From positions 13,941,903-14,005,902 of the forward strand of contig CM036243.1 in assembly GCA_020698575.1 (NCBI GenBank): 64,000 nucleotides of DNA, given 5' to 3'. The notes below the pieces were generated by a model. That model did no database searches and was not told the origin of the DNA. It worked only from the letters and a program-made list of their open reading frames with translations. Of this stretch, positions 21,701 to 58,720 are shown in pieces. The position numbers were made by a program, and so were the translations under genes. The DNA is from Bostrychus sinensis. Its lineage: Eukaryota; Chordata; Actinopteri; Gobiiformes; Eleotridae. Positions within the stretch are counted from its first letter, which is position 1; every line of letters starts with the position of its first letter.

Positions 21701-24317
21701 CAGAAAGAAGGTCCTGGGTTCGATTCCCAGACCGGGTGGGACCTTTCTGTGTGGAGTTTGCATGTTCTCTCCATGTCTGGGTAGGTTTCCTCTGGGTGCT
21801 CCGATTTCCCCTACCACTAAAAAAACATGTGCAATAGGTCCCTCATGGGGCCAGGACTCCCCTGCAAAAGAGATTCTGAATCTCAGTGGGACTTTCCTGG
21901 TTAAATAAAAAATAAATAAGTACAGTGTACTTGACTAAAATAAGGGCTTCTAGCCCTATTTAAAATAATGGTACAGCCTGTTTTAAGAATGCGCAATTCG
22001 CATGGTATGTACTTGGATGTCCCTATACATTTATGCCTCCCTCTGTTTCCTTGTCATAAATATTGCTACTTTTGTTAAAGACACAGGAGTGACTCATACA
22101 TAATAGATGTAATCAGAGGCAGTTATCAGCTTCTCTTATGTGTGTTCCAGCAGTATGCAGCCCCTCCAGCAGCAGCAGAAGACCTTGTCCAGATAACAGT
22201 TTAGGAACTGCTGTTTTGCTGTCTGTTTTGTCTTTATCTCCAGTTCATTTTAAGGAACTGCTTTCCTCAATTGTGACTGCAGTTGTTTTTGGTACATTTT
22301 GAGATAGCAGGTTCACTCTGAGGTCAGACACAAATAGACTAGTACTGACTCACACTGCTCTCCATAACAATCAGCACAACAGTCTTTGCTCTATGTGGAG
22401 GAAAGATCATTTAAATTTAGGGCTGCACAGCATATAACAATTATCTAAACCAAGCACAAAAAAGTAAGGAAGTTTGGTACAATTTGTCTTTGTTGTAACA
22501 ATGCCTCTTGGCAATAAATCCCATATTGGAAAGCCCAATTATTTCCCTTATATACATTTACATATACATACATTTGTAAGGAACATGCATTTGTGGGCTA
22601 AGCAGCAGAGCAAAGTATGTGGTTTGTGCCCATGAAAGATGTGCCAAAGTTTCTCTGCCAATGCCAAACTTTTTTTTTTTTTTTTGCGCTTGACTCTCTT
22701 GTGATGTATTGTTTGGTGGATTGGATGATTGACATCTGAAGACATATTGGCAATTTAAGAATTTATTCAACCAGAAGCCTCAGTACTGTGTGGATGAACC
22801 ATACGCAGCCACAGCCTGGCACCTTCTCCGCATGCTGGTCACCAGCCTGGTCACACACAGCCCATTCTTCAGCCAGCTTTTGCGGCAACATGGTTGTGTT
22901 GGTCACTCCATATCTCTTTGTACTGAGATATCACCCAGTGATAACAAGCCTTGCTTTTCCAGTGCAGTAGAGGCTGCCCCCCACCATTACACTACCTCCA
23001 CCAAAATACTGTATGTTACAACTACGAAAGTGTTCAGTGCTGAACATAACAATCCTCCACATGTTCAGGTTTTAGTGTACATGTTGCCAACACCGGCACA
23101 AACAGGCCTGGGGATGGACGGCAGTCATGGCAGGCCAATTAGGCACCTGATTGTCAGCAGCAGAGTCAATAGCAATAGCAAAAAAGCCGTTTGGCATTGG
23201 CAGAGAAGCTTTGGCACATCTTTTATGGGTACAACCCACATACTCAACTGTGTTACTCATTCCACAAATGCATATTTCTTACAAATGTGGAACCATTTAA
23301 AAGGAAAATAAACAGGCTGAGATTTATTGCCAAGAAGCATTGTTATAGCAAAGAAATAAGCAAACCAAACCCAAATTACCTTACAATTTGTGCTTAGTTT
23401 ATATCAACAACTGGCTTGACAGACATTTAAAACGTTTCTGTCAAAACAACTGACCAATCATAGCTTTTAATCAGGGGCATATGGGCAAATGGGGTGGAGC
23501 TAGCTAGAAAAAACATATTTTTCTGTAATTTGTCACTTTAAAAGAAGTGGAATAATACAAGCCCTATTCTAAAAATGCTGTGTATAAAATATAAATAAAA
23601 ACACAATATAGGCAATATTAATATTATATACTGTAGTTAGTGAAATTGTTATATTGCCAATAATTTACTGACCTATTCCCAATCAACCTAAAAACAGCAC
23701 TTGTTGCAAAACAGTACTTTTCCCGCCTTTAGTTAACCCTTAACTTTTTAAAATGTGTTGCTGCCATCAAATTTATGTTGCATTATGAATGTGCTTAATG
23801 AGACCTGCAAATGATTGGATTTGTTTTAGTGTCTGAACTTTTTTGGAATTGGGTTTATGCTTTTATCAAACTTTTCAAGCCTGACATGCATGACCGGCAT
23901 GACAAATGTTTGTTTAATCTTTTTTTGTTCATAATGTTATGGACAAAAATGCTACAATAGAACAACTTAACTCACATTAGGTTGGGTGAGTCTCAATCTA
24001 TGAAGATTGCTAGAGTGACCCTGCTTCAAATCATATTGTTGCATGACTTAAAAAAAAAAAAAAAAAAAAACGTTGTTGAAAGCTTTTTAATGATCAGAAG
24101 TGTAGAAATCAGTGTAGAGTGAAATATTGTGATAATCTTCATAGTTATATTTTTCTCATCTTATACAGTGTTAAAATGTTTTTTATTCCTCGCAGGAGAG
24201 ATGCCCCAGTGGGTGCTCAGGGGCACAGTAAAGGATGCGTCAGAGAAGGCTAAGGAGGCGGCCAAGACGTTGGCTACAGCAGCTACCGCCCAGCAGAAAC
24301 CCCGGCAGTACGTGTGA
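18660..24317 (+). CDS. prelid1: PRELI domain-containing protein 1 paralogue (gene span, 5 coding exons)
   Basis: PRELID1 pairs with TRIAP1 in the mitochondrial intermembrane space and carries phosphatidic acid to the inner membrane for cardiolipin synthesis. Coding exons are 18660-18751, 19078-19303, 19877-19990, 20127-20205 and 24196-24317, giving 210 residues and TGA (human 219). The PRELI/MSF1 domain fills residues 1 to about 172, with MVKYF, FWQRYPNPFSTHVLTEDVV, LLSRRLLMKTNRLPRWAERF, REAWISSS and EFGLARFKSN. The C-terminal tail (KDASEKAKEAAKTLATAATA) is the LEA-like Ala/Lys region of the family. The start has A at -3 and G at +4. Intron 4 (4.0 kb) holds a SINE and a long inverted-repeat element. 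Which fish prelid1 copy this is cannot be settled from sequence alone. Confidence 0.94.
19078..19303 (+). CDS. prelid1: prelid1 coding exon 2
   Basis: It encodes residues 31-106, from THVLTEDVVFREVTADH to TYTWNLNHTTLM. It lies between a GTTTTCAG acceptor and a GTAAGG donor, and ends in phase 0. Confidence 0.95.
19877..19990 (+). CDS. prelid1: prelid1 coding exon 3
   Basis: It encodes residues 107-144, SVEERCVFQDSEEQPAT through LLKREAWISSSIYGFSRPIQ, after a TTTTTAG acceptor. Confidence 0.95.
20127..20205 (+). CDS. prelid1: prelid1 coding exon 4
   Basis: It encodes EFGLARFKSNQSKAMKGLEY and then ALSNLQ plus one base of the next codon. It ends at a GTATGT donor. Confidence 0.95.
21449..21500. 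repeat. Imperfect GGT/AGT trinucleotide tract
   Basis: A run of GGTGGT and AGTAGT units in prelid1 intron 4. It generates a poly-Gly/Ser frame on one strand that is not a gene. Confidence 0.7.
21667..21918 (+). repeat. tRNA-like SINE, near full length
   Basis: The head has tRNA promoter-like boxes: an A-box-like AGTGGTTAGCACTCC and a B-box-like GGTTCGATTCCC. The body then reads GTGTGGAGTTTGCATGTTCT, and the tail is CCTGGTTAAATAAA plus an AT-rich run. It lies in prelid1 intron 4, in the same orientation as the gene. Diverged relatives occur at 24655, 58176 and 62580. Confidence 0.75.
22447..23400. mobile_element. Long inverted-repeat (fold-back type) DNA element
   Basis: The first roughly 230 bp and the last roughly 220 bp are reverse complements with moderate divergence: AAACCAAGCACAAA at the left pairs with TTTGTGCTTAGTTT at the right, and GATGTGCCAAAGTTTCTCTG pairs with CAGAGAAGCTTTGGCACATC. 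The middle contains AACATGGTTGTGTTGGTCAC, a phrase I associate with dispersed fish repeats, but no intact transposase. It lies in prelid1 intron 4. Family is not assigned. Confidence 0.75.
24196..24317 (+). CDS. prelid1: prelid1 coding exon 5 (last)
   Basis: After a CCTCGCAG acceptor it encodes residues 171-210, GEMPQWVLRGTVKDASEKAK to QKPRQYV, then TGA. Confidence 0.94.
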
Positions 24318-24654
24318 CCAGAGCCACTGCCTAGGTACCAGAGGAGTCACACAAGGACTGGGTGGACCATCTTCCTCCTTCTCTTTATTGGACTGGGTTT
24401 GCTGGGATCTGAACGGATGCTGTTCTGTTCACTGAACTCTGCAGCATGTGTTTTTTTGTTGTTGTCTTAACGCTTGAATCTCAGGTCTTATGCTTTTGTA
24501 TGAAGTCTACTGCCTTTATTTGAACTTTCTGACTTTGCTCAGTTTAGATCAGCTGGAAATGCAGACTGCAATATGAGGCAAAGATATAGTTTTAATTCTT
24601 ATTGTGAAATTCCAGGATTTATGAAAAAGGCTGTATGTGGTGCATTTGTATAGT

Positions 24655-24950
24655 TTGTATATTGATTTTTCTAAAATGGGCTTGAGGCAGGGTACACCAT
24701 GGACAATAGCTATTAGTTAGTTGCAGAGCTGACAGACAACCATTCACACCATTCACTAGGGGCAATATAAAGTTCCCTAACTCACCAATACATGCATGTC
24801 TTTGAGTGGAGGGAAGAAGCTGGATTACCCAGCAACAGCCAGAGGACATGCAGACTCCACTTGGAGAGATAACTGGCAGCTGGCTCAGGAATTGAAGGCA
24901 CAATCTCCTTGCTGAGAGGCACTCTGCGCTAACCATTCTGCCAGGTTCAT
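24655..24950 (-). repeat. tRNA-like SINE copy (antisense)
   Basis: Read on the minus strand it opens with an A-box-like AATGGTTAGCGCAG and continues with GTGGAGTCTGCATGTCCTCT. The plus strand shows GGGTACACCATGGACAATAG and CATGCATGTCTTTGAGTGG. It lies in or just after the prelid1 3' UTR. Confidence 0.65.
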
Positions 24951-27900
24951 AGAAGCAATGTACATCAGTCTATAAATGTCAATTAAAATACAATTTAAAA
25001 GTATAGTACTATAAGTCTGCTACATACGTCAGTCTACTTTTGATAGCTGTAGGTAGCTGGTATTTCAGATATTAAATTAGTTTAAGCACCACAAACAGTC
25101 CTACTTAAAATCCTGTAACATTGTCAGCTATTTATGCAAAGAAGAGTGCAAAAACAATGTCATGCTTCAGCGTGCTGTCTGCTACACATTTAAATTGTAG
25201 CTATTTTTGTTAATTTTGCTTATTTATATCATCAATGTGTAGTTATTATTGCTTTAGAAATACCTCTATGCTATGATTCTATGGATTAATATTCTCAGCT
25301 GCACGTTTAATTTACAGCTCACTCAACTCATGATGTTCTGCACATGTTAGTATCGTTTATGGACATTTGTTAGATAATCAGATGTACCAAAGTGACTTTA
25401 AACTGAATGGTTCTGAAGTTTTCATGTCTGCGATGAGCCGCTGACTGTTATTTTAATATTGTTCATATTAATTTAATGAATGCATTCCATTATGATTATA
25501 GATTTTGGAATTTATTTTCTGCAAGACTTGAATTATAGCCTCAAATAAGAAATGTTATACTGAATAATTATTAAGCACTATCATTTGTATTACTGTAATT
25601 GATTAAGCTTGTAGTAGGACAATAGAAAAGTGACCTACATTCATGGTAACTATTGAAAGCTATTAATTTTTCTATTTTCTCTTGTTCTTAAAAATACATT
25701 TGATCAAAGAATTGTATAGAGTAAAGTCATTTTGCTTCTACAAGTGACCACATTTGAACTCTGACTTTTAATATTCCAGTTTCACAGCTGCACAAACAGG
25801 AAGTCACATAACATCTGAACACTTATTCCTGTAGCTCTGTTGAGTTGAATTTGTGTTTAGCATCACTCATTTAAGAAGACATTTTATAAGCATTGGCCCT
25901 ATCTCGGAGTGGTAAAAGATATAGTGCCCAAATCTTCACTGTAAATACTCTAGCCATTGAGCCACACAGGTTTTACAGTATTTCACAATGATAAAGAATC
26001 AATCCACTAAAGCTATTTTAGGCCTTATATTGCATTGATACAGAATCATTTTTCAAAATCCCTGGATTCAGATGGTGTCCAGATTAGAGCTGCACAATAA
26101 TTTGCAAATGTATCACTTGTACGAAATCCATATAGCAAGAAACTCAATGGCAAACTTGTAGTGTGTTTCATCTGACAAAGACTCTCACGGAACCTGTTCA
26201 ATAAATTATTATAGGTGTTGGGAACAAAGATTAAAAATAGTATTATCTAAACTAACTTTTATGTCAGAAAGGATTTCCAAATACTGCTGGCCATATCATC
26301 TGATCACGATAGTTAACAGTAAACATATCTTTCATTATCAAAATCTGTTTTCTTCTTTGGCCCATTGCTGTCCTTTTGTGAAAATTTTATCAACAATGAT
26401 AACTTTTTGAGATATCTTGCTAACAAAGAAACAAATTCAAACACATACAAAAACATAACATTAACGACAGCATAGCAGATATATGTATAAAACATTTTAA
26501 TTATTTTACAATGAGAGAATACACCATACCTTCAAGTGTTTGCTAAAGTGTAGCCAGCACCAGGTACTCGTGTATGCACATTCACACAAAATAACACAAA
26601 AAGGACCTTATATAACATTTTCTGAATGCATATAAGACTTCCGCTAAAAAAAAGGAAACATTTTCACAGGTCTCTGGCACAGAACTCTCCCTATACTCTG
26701 CACAGTGCGTTAGCCCGAGCCCCATTCTCCTCCTCTTCTCTCCTACACCACTGCTGGGTTTGCTTACTCTATTTGCTGGTGTCATATGCAACTCTGAAGA
26801 AAATATAAATATGAAAAGGGGGGGACGGTAATCTAAAACCAACAGTTTAAAGCTATTGATGTGGAATTGCATTGAGGAAACTAAAGTGTCTCTATTTGGC
26901 AGGAATAATATAGTCTTATAAAACACTAATTTCAAACTTTTGCATCTTGGCCTATTTTACACTCACGATCTGATTTCCCTGTGTTCATTAACACCTTTCT
27001 AGTAATAACAATGGGGAGCAGATTTTACACAGTCTATTGTGCCTTCCCACGAGCCCCTTTCTCTCCTTGTCCTCCCGCCGACTCCCCCGAAATATCCCAA
27101 TGTGCTTTTGTGCCTTTCAAAACCACACTCCAGCGTAAATCTCTATGCAACATGAAAGCAAAAATCACATCTTGCTAAGTGCGCACTTACACGCAACAAG
27201 TGTTTGTAAGTGAGCCTCCATCGTTCATTGCTTTGATCTCAACAGAACTTCAATGAAATGGTCCAATGAAGATATATCTTGACATAAATGTTTATCTTTT
27301 CATAATAAAATGGGCGCCAGTGGCCACTAAAAAGAGCAAACAGTCATTAATTGGTACAATCTCTGCTTTTAGGTTTTGTTTTTTTGTTTTTTTTCAAGAA
27401 AATAACTTTTACCAAGGCACATCATCAAAAGAATTTCCATAACAACTATCCATCAAGCTTTGAAACCAATGTTACCACGTCCACACATATGTATACAACG
27501 AACCAGTCATTCTTGTGTGCTATGTACATGTTTCAATGATGCCATTGAAAAATTATAATCTCATTTCTGGCCCCCATTAATCCATACAGCCTGTCTTGAC
27601 TTTTTTCTCAGGGAGGTTCTGTGCAAGAGAATCATCATATACCATTCAAATAGTTGTTCTTTAAACTGAAAAGGACATTTTTTTTTGCTACAACAGTCAT
27701 GTACAAATCCTGGACATGAATGTAAACTCGCAATGACAAAACAGCTTTTTTACCAATTTCTTTTTTTTTTCTCGCCCTCCTGCAGTGTATGGAGAGAGTG
27801 CAGATAGGAGGTAAAAAATCATCAAAACAATAAAGAAGTTGGTCACCAAAATGCACCACAGAGTCAAAAAGCAAAACCAGCTTGTCTTGTCAAAAAAGTA

Positions 27901-30390
27901 CCCCACCCCCATCCCTCCCTCCCTCCCTCAGAAAGCACATGATGGTAATATTGCTGTGTCTTCAGAGCTTCCCCTGAACAATGGGTGTAACACTATTTGG
28001 GGACGGACCACCGGGAGTGCGGACGATAACACCTTAAGCTGCCATGGATTGGATTATTCTTTTTATCGCTCCTCTCCCGGTGACTCCAAACACATAAGTC
28101 AAAATGTCATATCAGTAAAATGACAGGAAATAATATAGAGAGCTTCAAGCCCCAATAAAAGTTTGAACCCCGTTGTTGACAGTTTGGGGCGACTGGAAGC
28201 TGCCATGGGAGTTTACCAGTGTGTGGTTTTTGAAGTGATAGATGGGCATCTGGGGCGGGAGCGGGGAGTGGACTACAGATACAGTCAGTAGAGGTCTGTG
28301 TATCATTCCTTACTATGATATTCAACTGGGAATCAAAATATGACAAAAGACTAATTTTGAATTAGTTTTCAATGATCAAAAATTAACCATGGGCCAAGTT
28401 TTGTACTACAATGTCTAATCGTATTACATTGTAAAACTAATGGTACAATTATAGTGTCTCTTTCCACTGAACAGAAAAGGTTGCTAAATGTTGGTTCTCA
28501 GCTGAATATAAAATGAATGAATGATATACAGATTGCAGGGCCTCAGTTGATTTTTTTTTTCTCTCATAGAGGTCTTCAATTCACATGTCCCCATCACTCA
28601 TTCAAGTCTTTTGGCATGGTAAGGGTTGAAATGGACACTTTCAGCCCGGCCAGAGAAAAAGAAGAACAGGGTCAGGGGGAGAGGAGTGTGTTTCGGGGGC
28701 GACGACCTGAGTAGGGGGCGACAGGTGAAGAAGAGGATGAGGATGGAGGAGGTCAAAGGCTCACCAAGGCACAGAATGACAGCAGGAGAGTTGCCCGAGG
28801 GAGAGGGGCCAGTGTACGGGCTCCCCTGCCCCCACTCTCCCTTCAACAAGCCTGGCCTCCTGTCCGTCTGTTTCTTTTATATAGATTTATATAGATAGAG
28901 ATATACATAGATATACTCACTCTTTTTTGTCTTTTCATTACAAGAGAACATTTAGGAAAATATAATACAAAATTTAATACAAGAAATATAGACTACACTG
29001 GCTAACATCACTTTAAGTGACAAGTAGCTTCTTGTAAGCGACTTTTTTCTTGTCTTTTGAGTCTTTTGTAGATTTTTTTGTGTAGACCTGCCATGCGGGA
29101 CTGGCCCCTTTTTTCCAAGTATTGGGACGCCAAGCTCTAAAGACTTTCAGAAAAAGAGCCCGAACAATTTATATATGGTCAGAGAGCGACAAAAGCGCCT
29201 CCTCCGTCAATAGTGACTATTGTGCATTAAAAAGATCTACATTGGTCATCAGCAGTGCCCAGAAGCTTCAGGAATAGCAGTTAGCAAGGGTGAAGTCCGA
29301 TTAGTCTTGTTACAGCATAAAACTACTGAAAATGATTAGTTTGGACTACGCTGGCTAAAAGAGAAGAAATCATTAGAGCTGGCTTCTTTTTCTCATTTTC
29401 ATGTTTTCCCACAGCTTTGACTTGTTAATCTGAACACTCACAAATACTGAAAAAGTAGCAGCGCAGTAGAGAAATACTTATTCGGGGATGATGGCGATAT
29501 CACTCACTTTACAGGGTAAAAAAAAAAAAGTCCCTCTTAACACCTCATGGTCCACCATAATTATTCCCAGGAAGCAAGGCCTCCTGTGGTTATTGCTACA
29601 TCAATTAGCTACTGAGAAGGCAAAACACAAGATTTCAATCAATCTTTAGGTAATAGAGTTTTAGCTGTGAGGCAACTCCTTTTTAGTTGACACAGTAGTC
29701 CATCCACACCATAGGGTGGTATAGTGTAGTGGTCAGTAGTGTGGATTAGTGGTTAGGCAGCCCAACCAGAGGGAGACGTGATGTTTTGGACAGTAACTGT
29801 ACATCTATTTACATTTTGATTTCTCTAGGCGCAAGCACTTTTTCAATTTTGAGCAAAAACAGCAGTTGTAGCTATTCTGTCATTTTGTTGGGAAGACACT
29901 TCAAGCTCTGATAGTTGCACAAAAGAAGTGCAACAACTATTTATTTTATCTTAAATTATCTCTACCATTCCCCAGACCTAGTGCAAAGCAAAGCTAGTTT
30001 TCATTTAATTAAAGTTTAATTAAAGTTTTTCAATTAATTAAAATGCCAATTGCTGACCTGGCTGTCCTGCACATATTACCATAAAGATTAACAAGTCAAA
30101 GCTGTCACCACATCACAGAAGTCCCCTTTGAAAAAAACAACAACAACAAAATTCTCCTTTCGCTCTTTCTTTTGGGGATTTGTGAGGACATCTTCAGGGC
30201 AGGGCGTGTCAGGAAGTGCAGGTTGAGGCAGGATAACACGGGGTGAGGTAGGGTGAGTGGTTGGGAAGGAAGAAATAGGCAGGAAGTGGCATCGGTAGCC
30301 TCATGTGCTTCCAGGAAAAGTGTGTACCATCGTGGTGGACCGGTCCTGACTGGTGGTGGGAATAGGGCAGAGGGCATGAATGGGTGAGGT

Positions 30391-30406
30391 GGGGAGGGTG
30401 GGTGGG
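30391..30406 (+). other. G-quadruplex motif beside the mxd4 stop codon
   Basis: The plus strand reads GGGGAGGGTGGGTGGG: four G-runs with one-base loops, about 40 bases past the mxd4 TAG. On the mxd4 transcript the same place is C-rich, so any quadruplex would form in the template DNA strand. Confidence 0.7.
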
Positions 30407-30446
30407 TTTGTAGGTGGGGTGGGTGATGGGTTGGATGGGCGCAGGT

Positions 30447-55235
<24,789 letters not shown>

Positions 55236-55428
55236 GGTGTCTCGGTATAAAAATAGAAATAGTCTATTTACACAAATGTACAAGTAATAAAATAATGGAA
55301 TGGGAATAAAAACTGTTTGAGAGCGTCTGTGTACGCTGCTATATTCAGCTCTGAGTCTTGTCGACTCCAAACTACAGTATCAACAGCACCTAACTAAAAC
55401 TATAGGACGTGAGTGATCGCACGTCCAA

Positions 55429-55619
55429 CCAATGTGACAAGCCAATAGGAGGGCTCACTGCCTGCGCCTCAGCCAATCAGGAGTCACTAAAGTGTAAGCT
55501 GTGAGACTACTGGCTGTAAAGTGTGAGAGTCATCAGGGACATACCCTAGCAACAGTCATATGGACCATCCCCCGGCCTCACATATTGGTGTGACACGAAG
55601 ACAGGCTTCCTTTGATTGG
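55429..55619 (-). promoter_or_regulatory. mxd4: mxd4 promoter with clustered CCAAT/ATTGG boxes
   Basis: Five CCAAT pentamers lie 190-390 bases upstream of the start codon. Three read CCAAT on the plus strand (55429, 55442, 55473) and two read ATTGG (55584, 55615). The middle ones have NF-Y-like flanks (GCCAATAGG, AGCCAATCAG). I see no placed TATA box. The transcription start is not known. Confidence 0.55.
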
Positions 55620-56035
55620 GCCGAAGAAATCTTGGGCGTGTTTCATAGTTGAACTTGGGATGTTGTTTTGGTTGACAAATTTGATAAGTACTAAAAGTGG
55701 ACTTGTAGATTTAGACCATGAAGAGAACTGTAGTCAATAGACATGGCGCATTTAGACCTGCAGCTCGTGAAGAATGTGAGGCAAAGATGATTACTCTCAG
55801 ACCAAAGTGAGATACACAGGGCAATGCAAGCTCTAAGTTTGTGCTGAACACATTTAAACAAGTTTTTCTTAACAATGTGTGCAGCATGTTAAATTTGCAT
55901 TGTGGGTAAATTGCCTGGTAATAATTTGGAAATATAGGTCAACTTAGGTGAGATGATTTTTTTTGTTTGCACCCAGCAAAGTAAAGCAAGTCAAATACCT
56001 TTGCATTATCACATTAATAATCTAATAAAGGTTGA

Positions 56036-56087
56036 TTATTATTATTATTATTATTATTATATTATTATTATTATTATTATTATTATT
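56036..56087. repeat. (ATT)n microsatellite
   Basis: ATT units with one phase slip, followed by non-repeat sequence. Confidence 0.85.
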
Positions 56088-58175
56088 TCAAATGTGTGGC
56101 AGTGGGAAGATGCCAGAAACATCCCGTATAGTTCTGAGTATGTTAGCCAGCAAAAGTAACTGCAAAGTATGAATATGACAGCAGACGTTTTCTTGTGGGA
56201 AGTACATACTCTGAGGAAATCACAAGTGCGTCAGGGCTGCAGTGTGAATTATGAGGAAAAGCCATTCATAGTCCCCAGGGGCTGTGGCTAGACCAGCAAG
56301 CATTGTTTTTGTTGTTGGTTCTTGGTAATAAGTGTCATATAGAATCTTAGGACAAGCATAGCACTTCTTTGTCAGTTGTCAACAGTTGTTCTTGCTCCTT
56401 TATATGAGGAAACTTTTGCACCACTAACGTGATTAGTGAAAATAGCTGCCCTATTGGTATAAAGTAAGTCATTTTAATTTAAACTGGCCAAGACATTTAA
56501 CAAGATAATTTTTCATTATACAAATTTGCCTCAGTTGATTTCATTTTTACATTTCAGTTTCATTTATGAGTACAAAGCACGGCTACTGGTTGGGTAGGTG
56601 TAGTGCAGCAAAATATTAGAAAAACATGCAATATGCAATAACAATGTTCTGTAATATTTAAATCCTCCAATTAAGTCAAGTATTTATTAATGTGACACAG
56701 TAAAAATTCAAATCAATTTAGATTTTAGACTCTAGAAACTATACATTTCTGTCAGAGGGAAGACTATAACAGTGTTGTGATACATTTCATTTATTGCACA
56801 TATTACACTTGCCAGTATTGAAATAACAATCAATTTGCAATATATTATTCTGCCCTAAATGGGTGATAATATATATTTTTTTGCTCTACCCCTTAAGATA
56901 TTTTTATTACAGTGATTAATGTACAAAAATATTGGCCTCTTCTTGCAGAGAGTAATTTACACAGAAAGTGATGTAGGCACACAGTAACAATGGGTACAGT
57001 CAGAAATGGTAAACACACTTCTGTTTCACAATCAGCCCATTGCAATTGGTCTGGTCAGGTCTGAAGCAGTGTTTGGGCTACACCTCATGATCAGTCCCAG
57101 AGTAATTATAGACCCGTTATGCAACTTGTACTTGTTCTTATCACCAGCAGACATATGCACTGATGGTACTGAACTCTGCTCATGTGTTGCTGATTTAAGA
57201 TTTACATAGGCCACAGTTTTATGCAGCTGCAGGGCCCTCCAAGTCTGCAAAGGTTTTGTCATGTGAGTACTATATTGACCCGACACGAGGGCAGAGAGAG
57301 AAAGTTGACCCCGACCTTACAAAGACCTTAAGTAAGCTATCGTCTGTGAACTCGAGCAGGTCAAAATTTATTGCACATTTTTATAGCAGGGTTTAACTAT
57401 TGCTTTGGTGAACTAATAGTAAGTGTGTGGTAAATCAGTGCAATAAAACATGCATTGCTGTTTTTAGGCTGACAGCAAACAAAAGCCAACAAAACCATAA
57501 ATGGCATAATGTTTTGTACCCACTAAAACATGTCAAAAGAGCTTTATTTGTGTGCAGACATTTAACCATCACGCTGCCTCATTTAAAAGGAACTAGCCTT
57601 TGTCATTCTCCCTGCACAATGCTATTTATAGACTTATCATCTGCTCGCGCTCTGATCATCATGGCTCAGGCCTCACAGTGCTCACAGTGCCTTGGGCCTG
57701 GCAGCCGATGGACGACTCTTTTATCCCAGCATCCCTATTCAGATAGGAACCAGTTTTACCCAAATATGCTAAATGTAAACAACAAAATAAAAGCACAGGA
57801 ACTGGTGCAGTGGAACTCATGGTTTTGCTGTTGTGTCAGATTATCTCATAGCGCATCAAATATTTAATCTTTGAGAAACAGGTCAACAGAAACTACCGTG
57901 AGCGTTGGAGTATTTATAGATTCTAGAAAGTGACTGTACAACCTATTTTTCCACACCCATGATTATTTCTATATGAATAAGTGCATCATTTTCTATTATC
58001 AATATAACTGTGCATAACTTATGACTTTATGATTTTAATTTTACTTTACATACATAAAATTACATTTCACATTTTAGCTTTGTCAGATTTACTTTCATGC
58101 CATCAGTTGGTAATTTAAGGGTTTCGAAGTATTTGGTCTCTAGAACGTTGTTTTTAATATTATGTATCAAAATAA

Positions 58176-58720
58176 AGGGTTCATGGTGGCACAGAGCTTA
58201 GTGCTGGTAGGTAGGTCAGGAAGGTAGGTAGCAGTTTATTGTCCCCATAAGGAAAGTGGTGAGTAAAAACATTTAACATTTAAGACAAAACATTCCACAC
58301 TAAGCACATTACGCACAGTGTATTCAACAACTCAATCAAGTAGAAAAACAGGCTTTGAAAACAGGCCATACTGTTACTAAGAGTTCAAAGATCACCGTGA
58401 TAGAGGATACATTTTTAATGATCAAAAACTCAAAAATTGAGAATATAAAATAGATTTTGCCCTGAACAAACCAGCTGAACACAGAGATAAAAAGTTTATT
58501 ATTTAAGAATTTAGTAAAACTGTAAAACATTTTCAACATTACTTTGCCCACATCACATGCTGGTGCCTCTCAGTACTTAGTTTGTGGGTTTGATCCTCGG
58601 GCCAATAGTGAATGAATGAATGTGGGAGTGATTGTCTGTCAGTGTACGTCTCTGTGTCGGCCCAGGTCCAGGTGGTGCCCCGCCTAAAGCCCATTGTTGC
58701 TGGGATAAATTACTCTGGTT
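58176..58720 (+). repeat. tRNA-like SINE interrupted by a later insertion
   Basis: The head (GGTGGCACAGAGCTTAGTGC) stops at 58208 and resumes at 58558 with GTGCCTCTCAGTAC, then a B-box-like GGGTTTGATCCTC, GTGATTGTCTGTC and CCCATTGTTGCTGGGATAA. Both halves fit one diverged fish SINE. Confidence 0.6.
58209..58557. mobile_element. Insertion inside the SINE, flanked by a 7-bp duplication
   Basis: TGCTGGT occurs at 58202-58208 and 58558-58564, on either side of about 349 bp of unrelated AT-rich sequence. The left side contains TTTATTGTCCCCATAAGGAA, which resembles the reverse complement of the 3' end of a fish non-LTR retrotransposon. I infer a 5'-truncated antisense insertion. Confidence 0.55.

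Larger units (their letters stand above)
24318..30446. other. Convergent 3' UTR and intergenic region between prelid1 and mxd4
   Basis: About 6.1 kb separate the two stop codons. The left part should hold the prelid1 3' UTR and the right part the mxd4 3' UTR. A rab24-like gene, which lies between PRELID1 and MXD3 in human, was looked for and not seen. The stretch holds one SINE (24655-24950), a purine/GC-rich patch at about 28640-28860, and a C-rich tract on the mxd4 strand at 30375-30446. No convincing open frame was found. Confidence 0.6.

Noticed and set aside
24318..30446. A rab24 gene expected from human gene order
   Set aside because: No GTPase motifs such as the P-loop or NKxD were seen on either strand.
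57427..57867. 146-codon plus-strand frame in gene-free sequence
   Set aside because: No family, promoter or splice context, and the length is within chance for the region.
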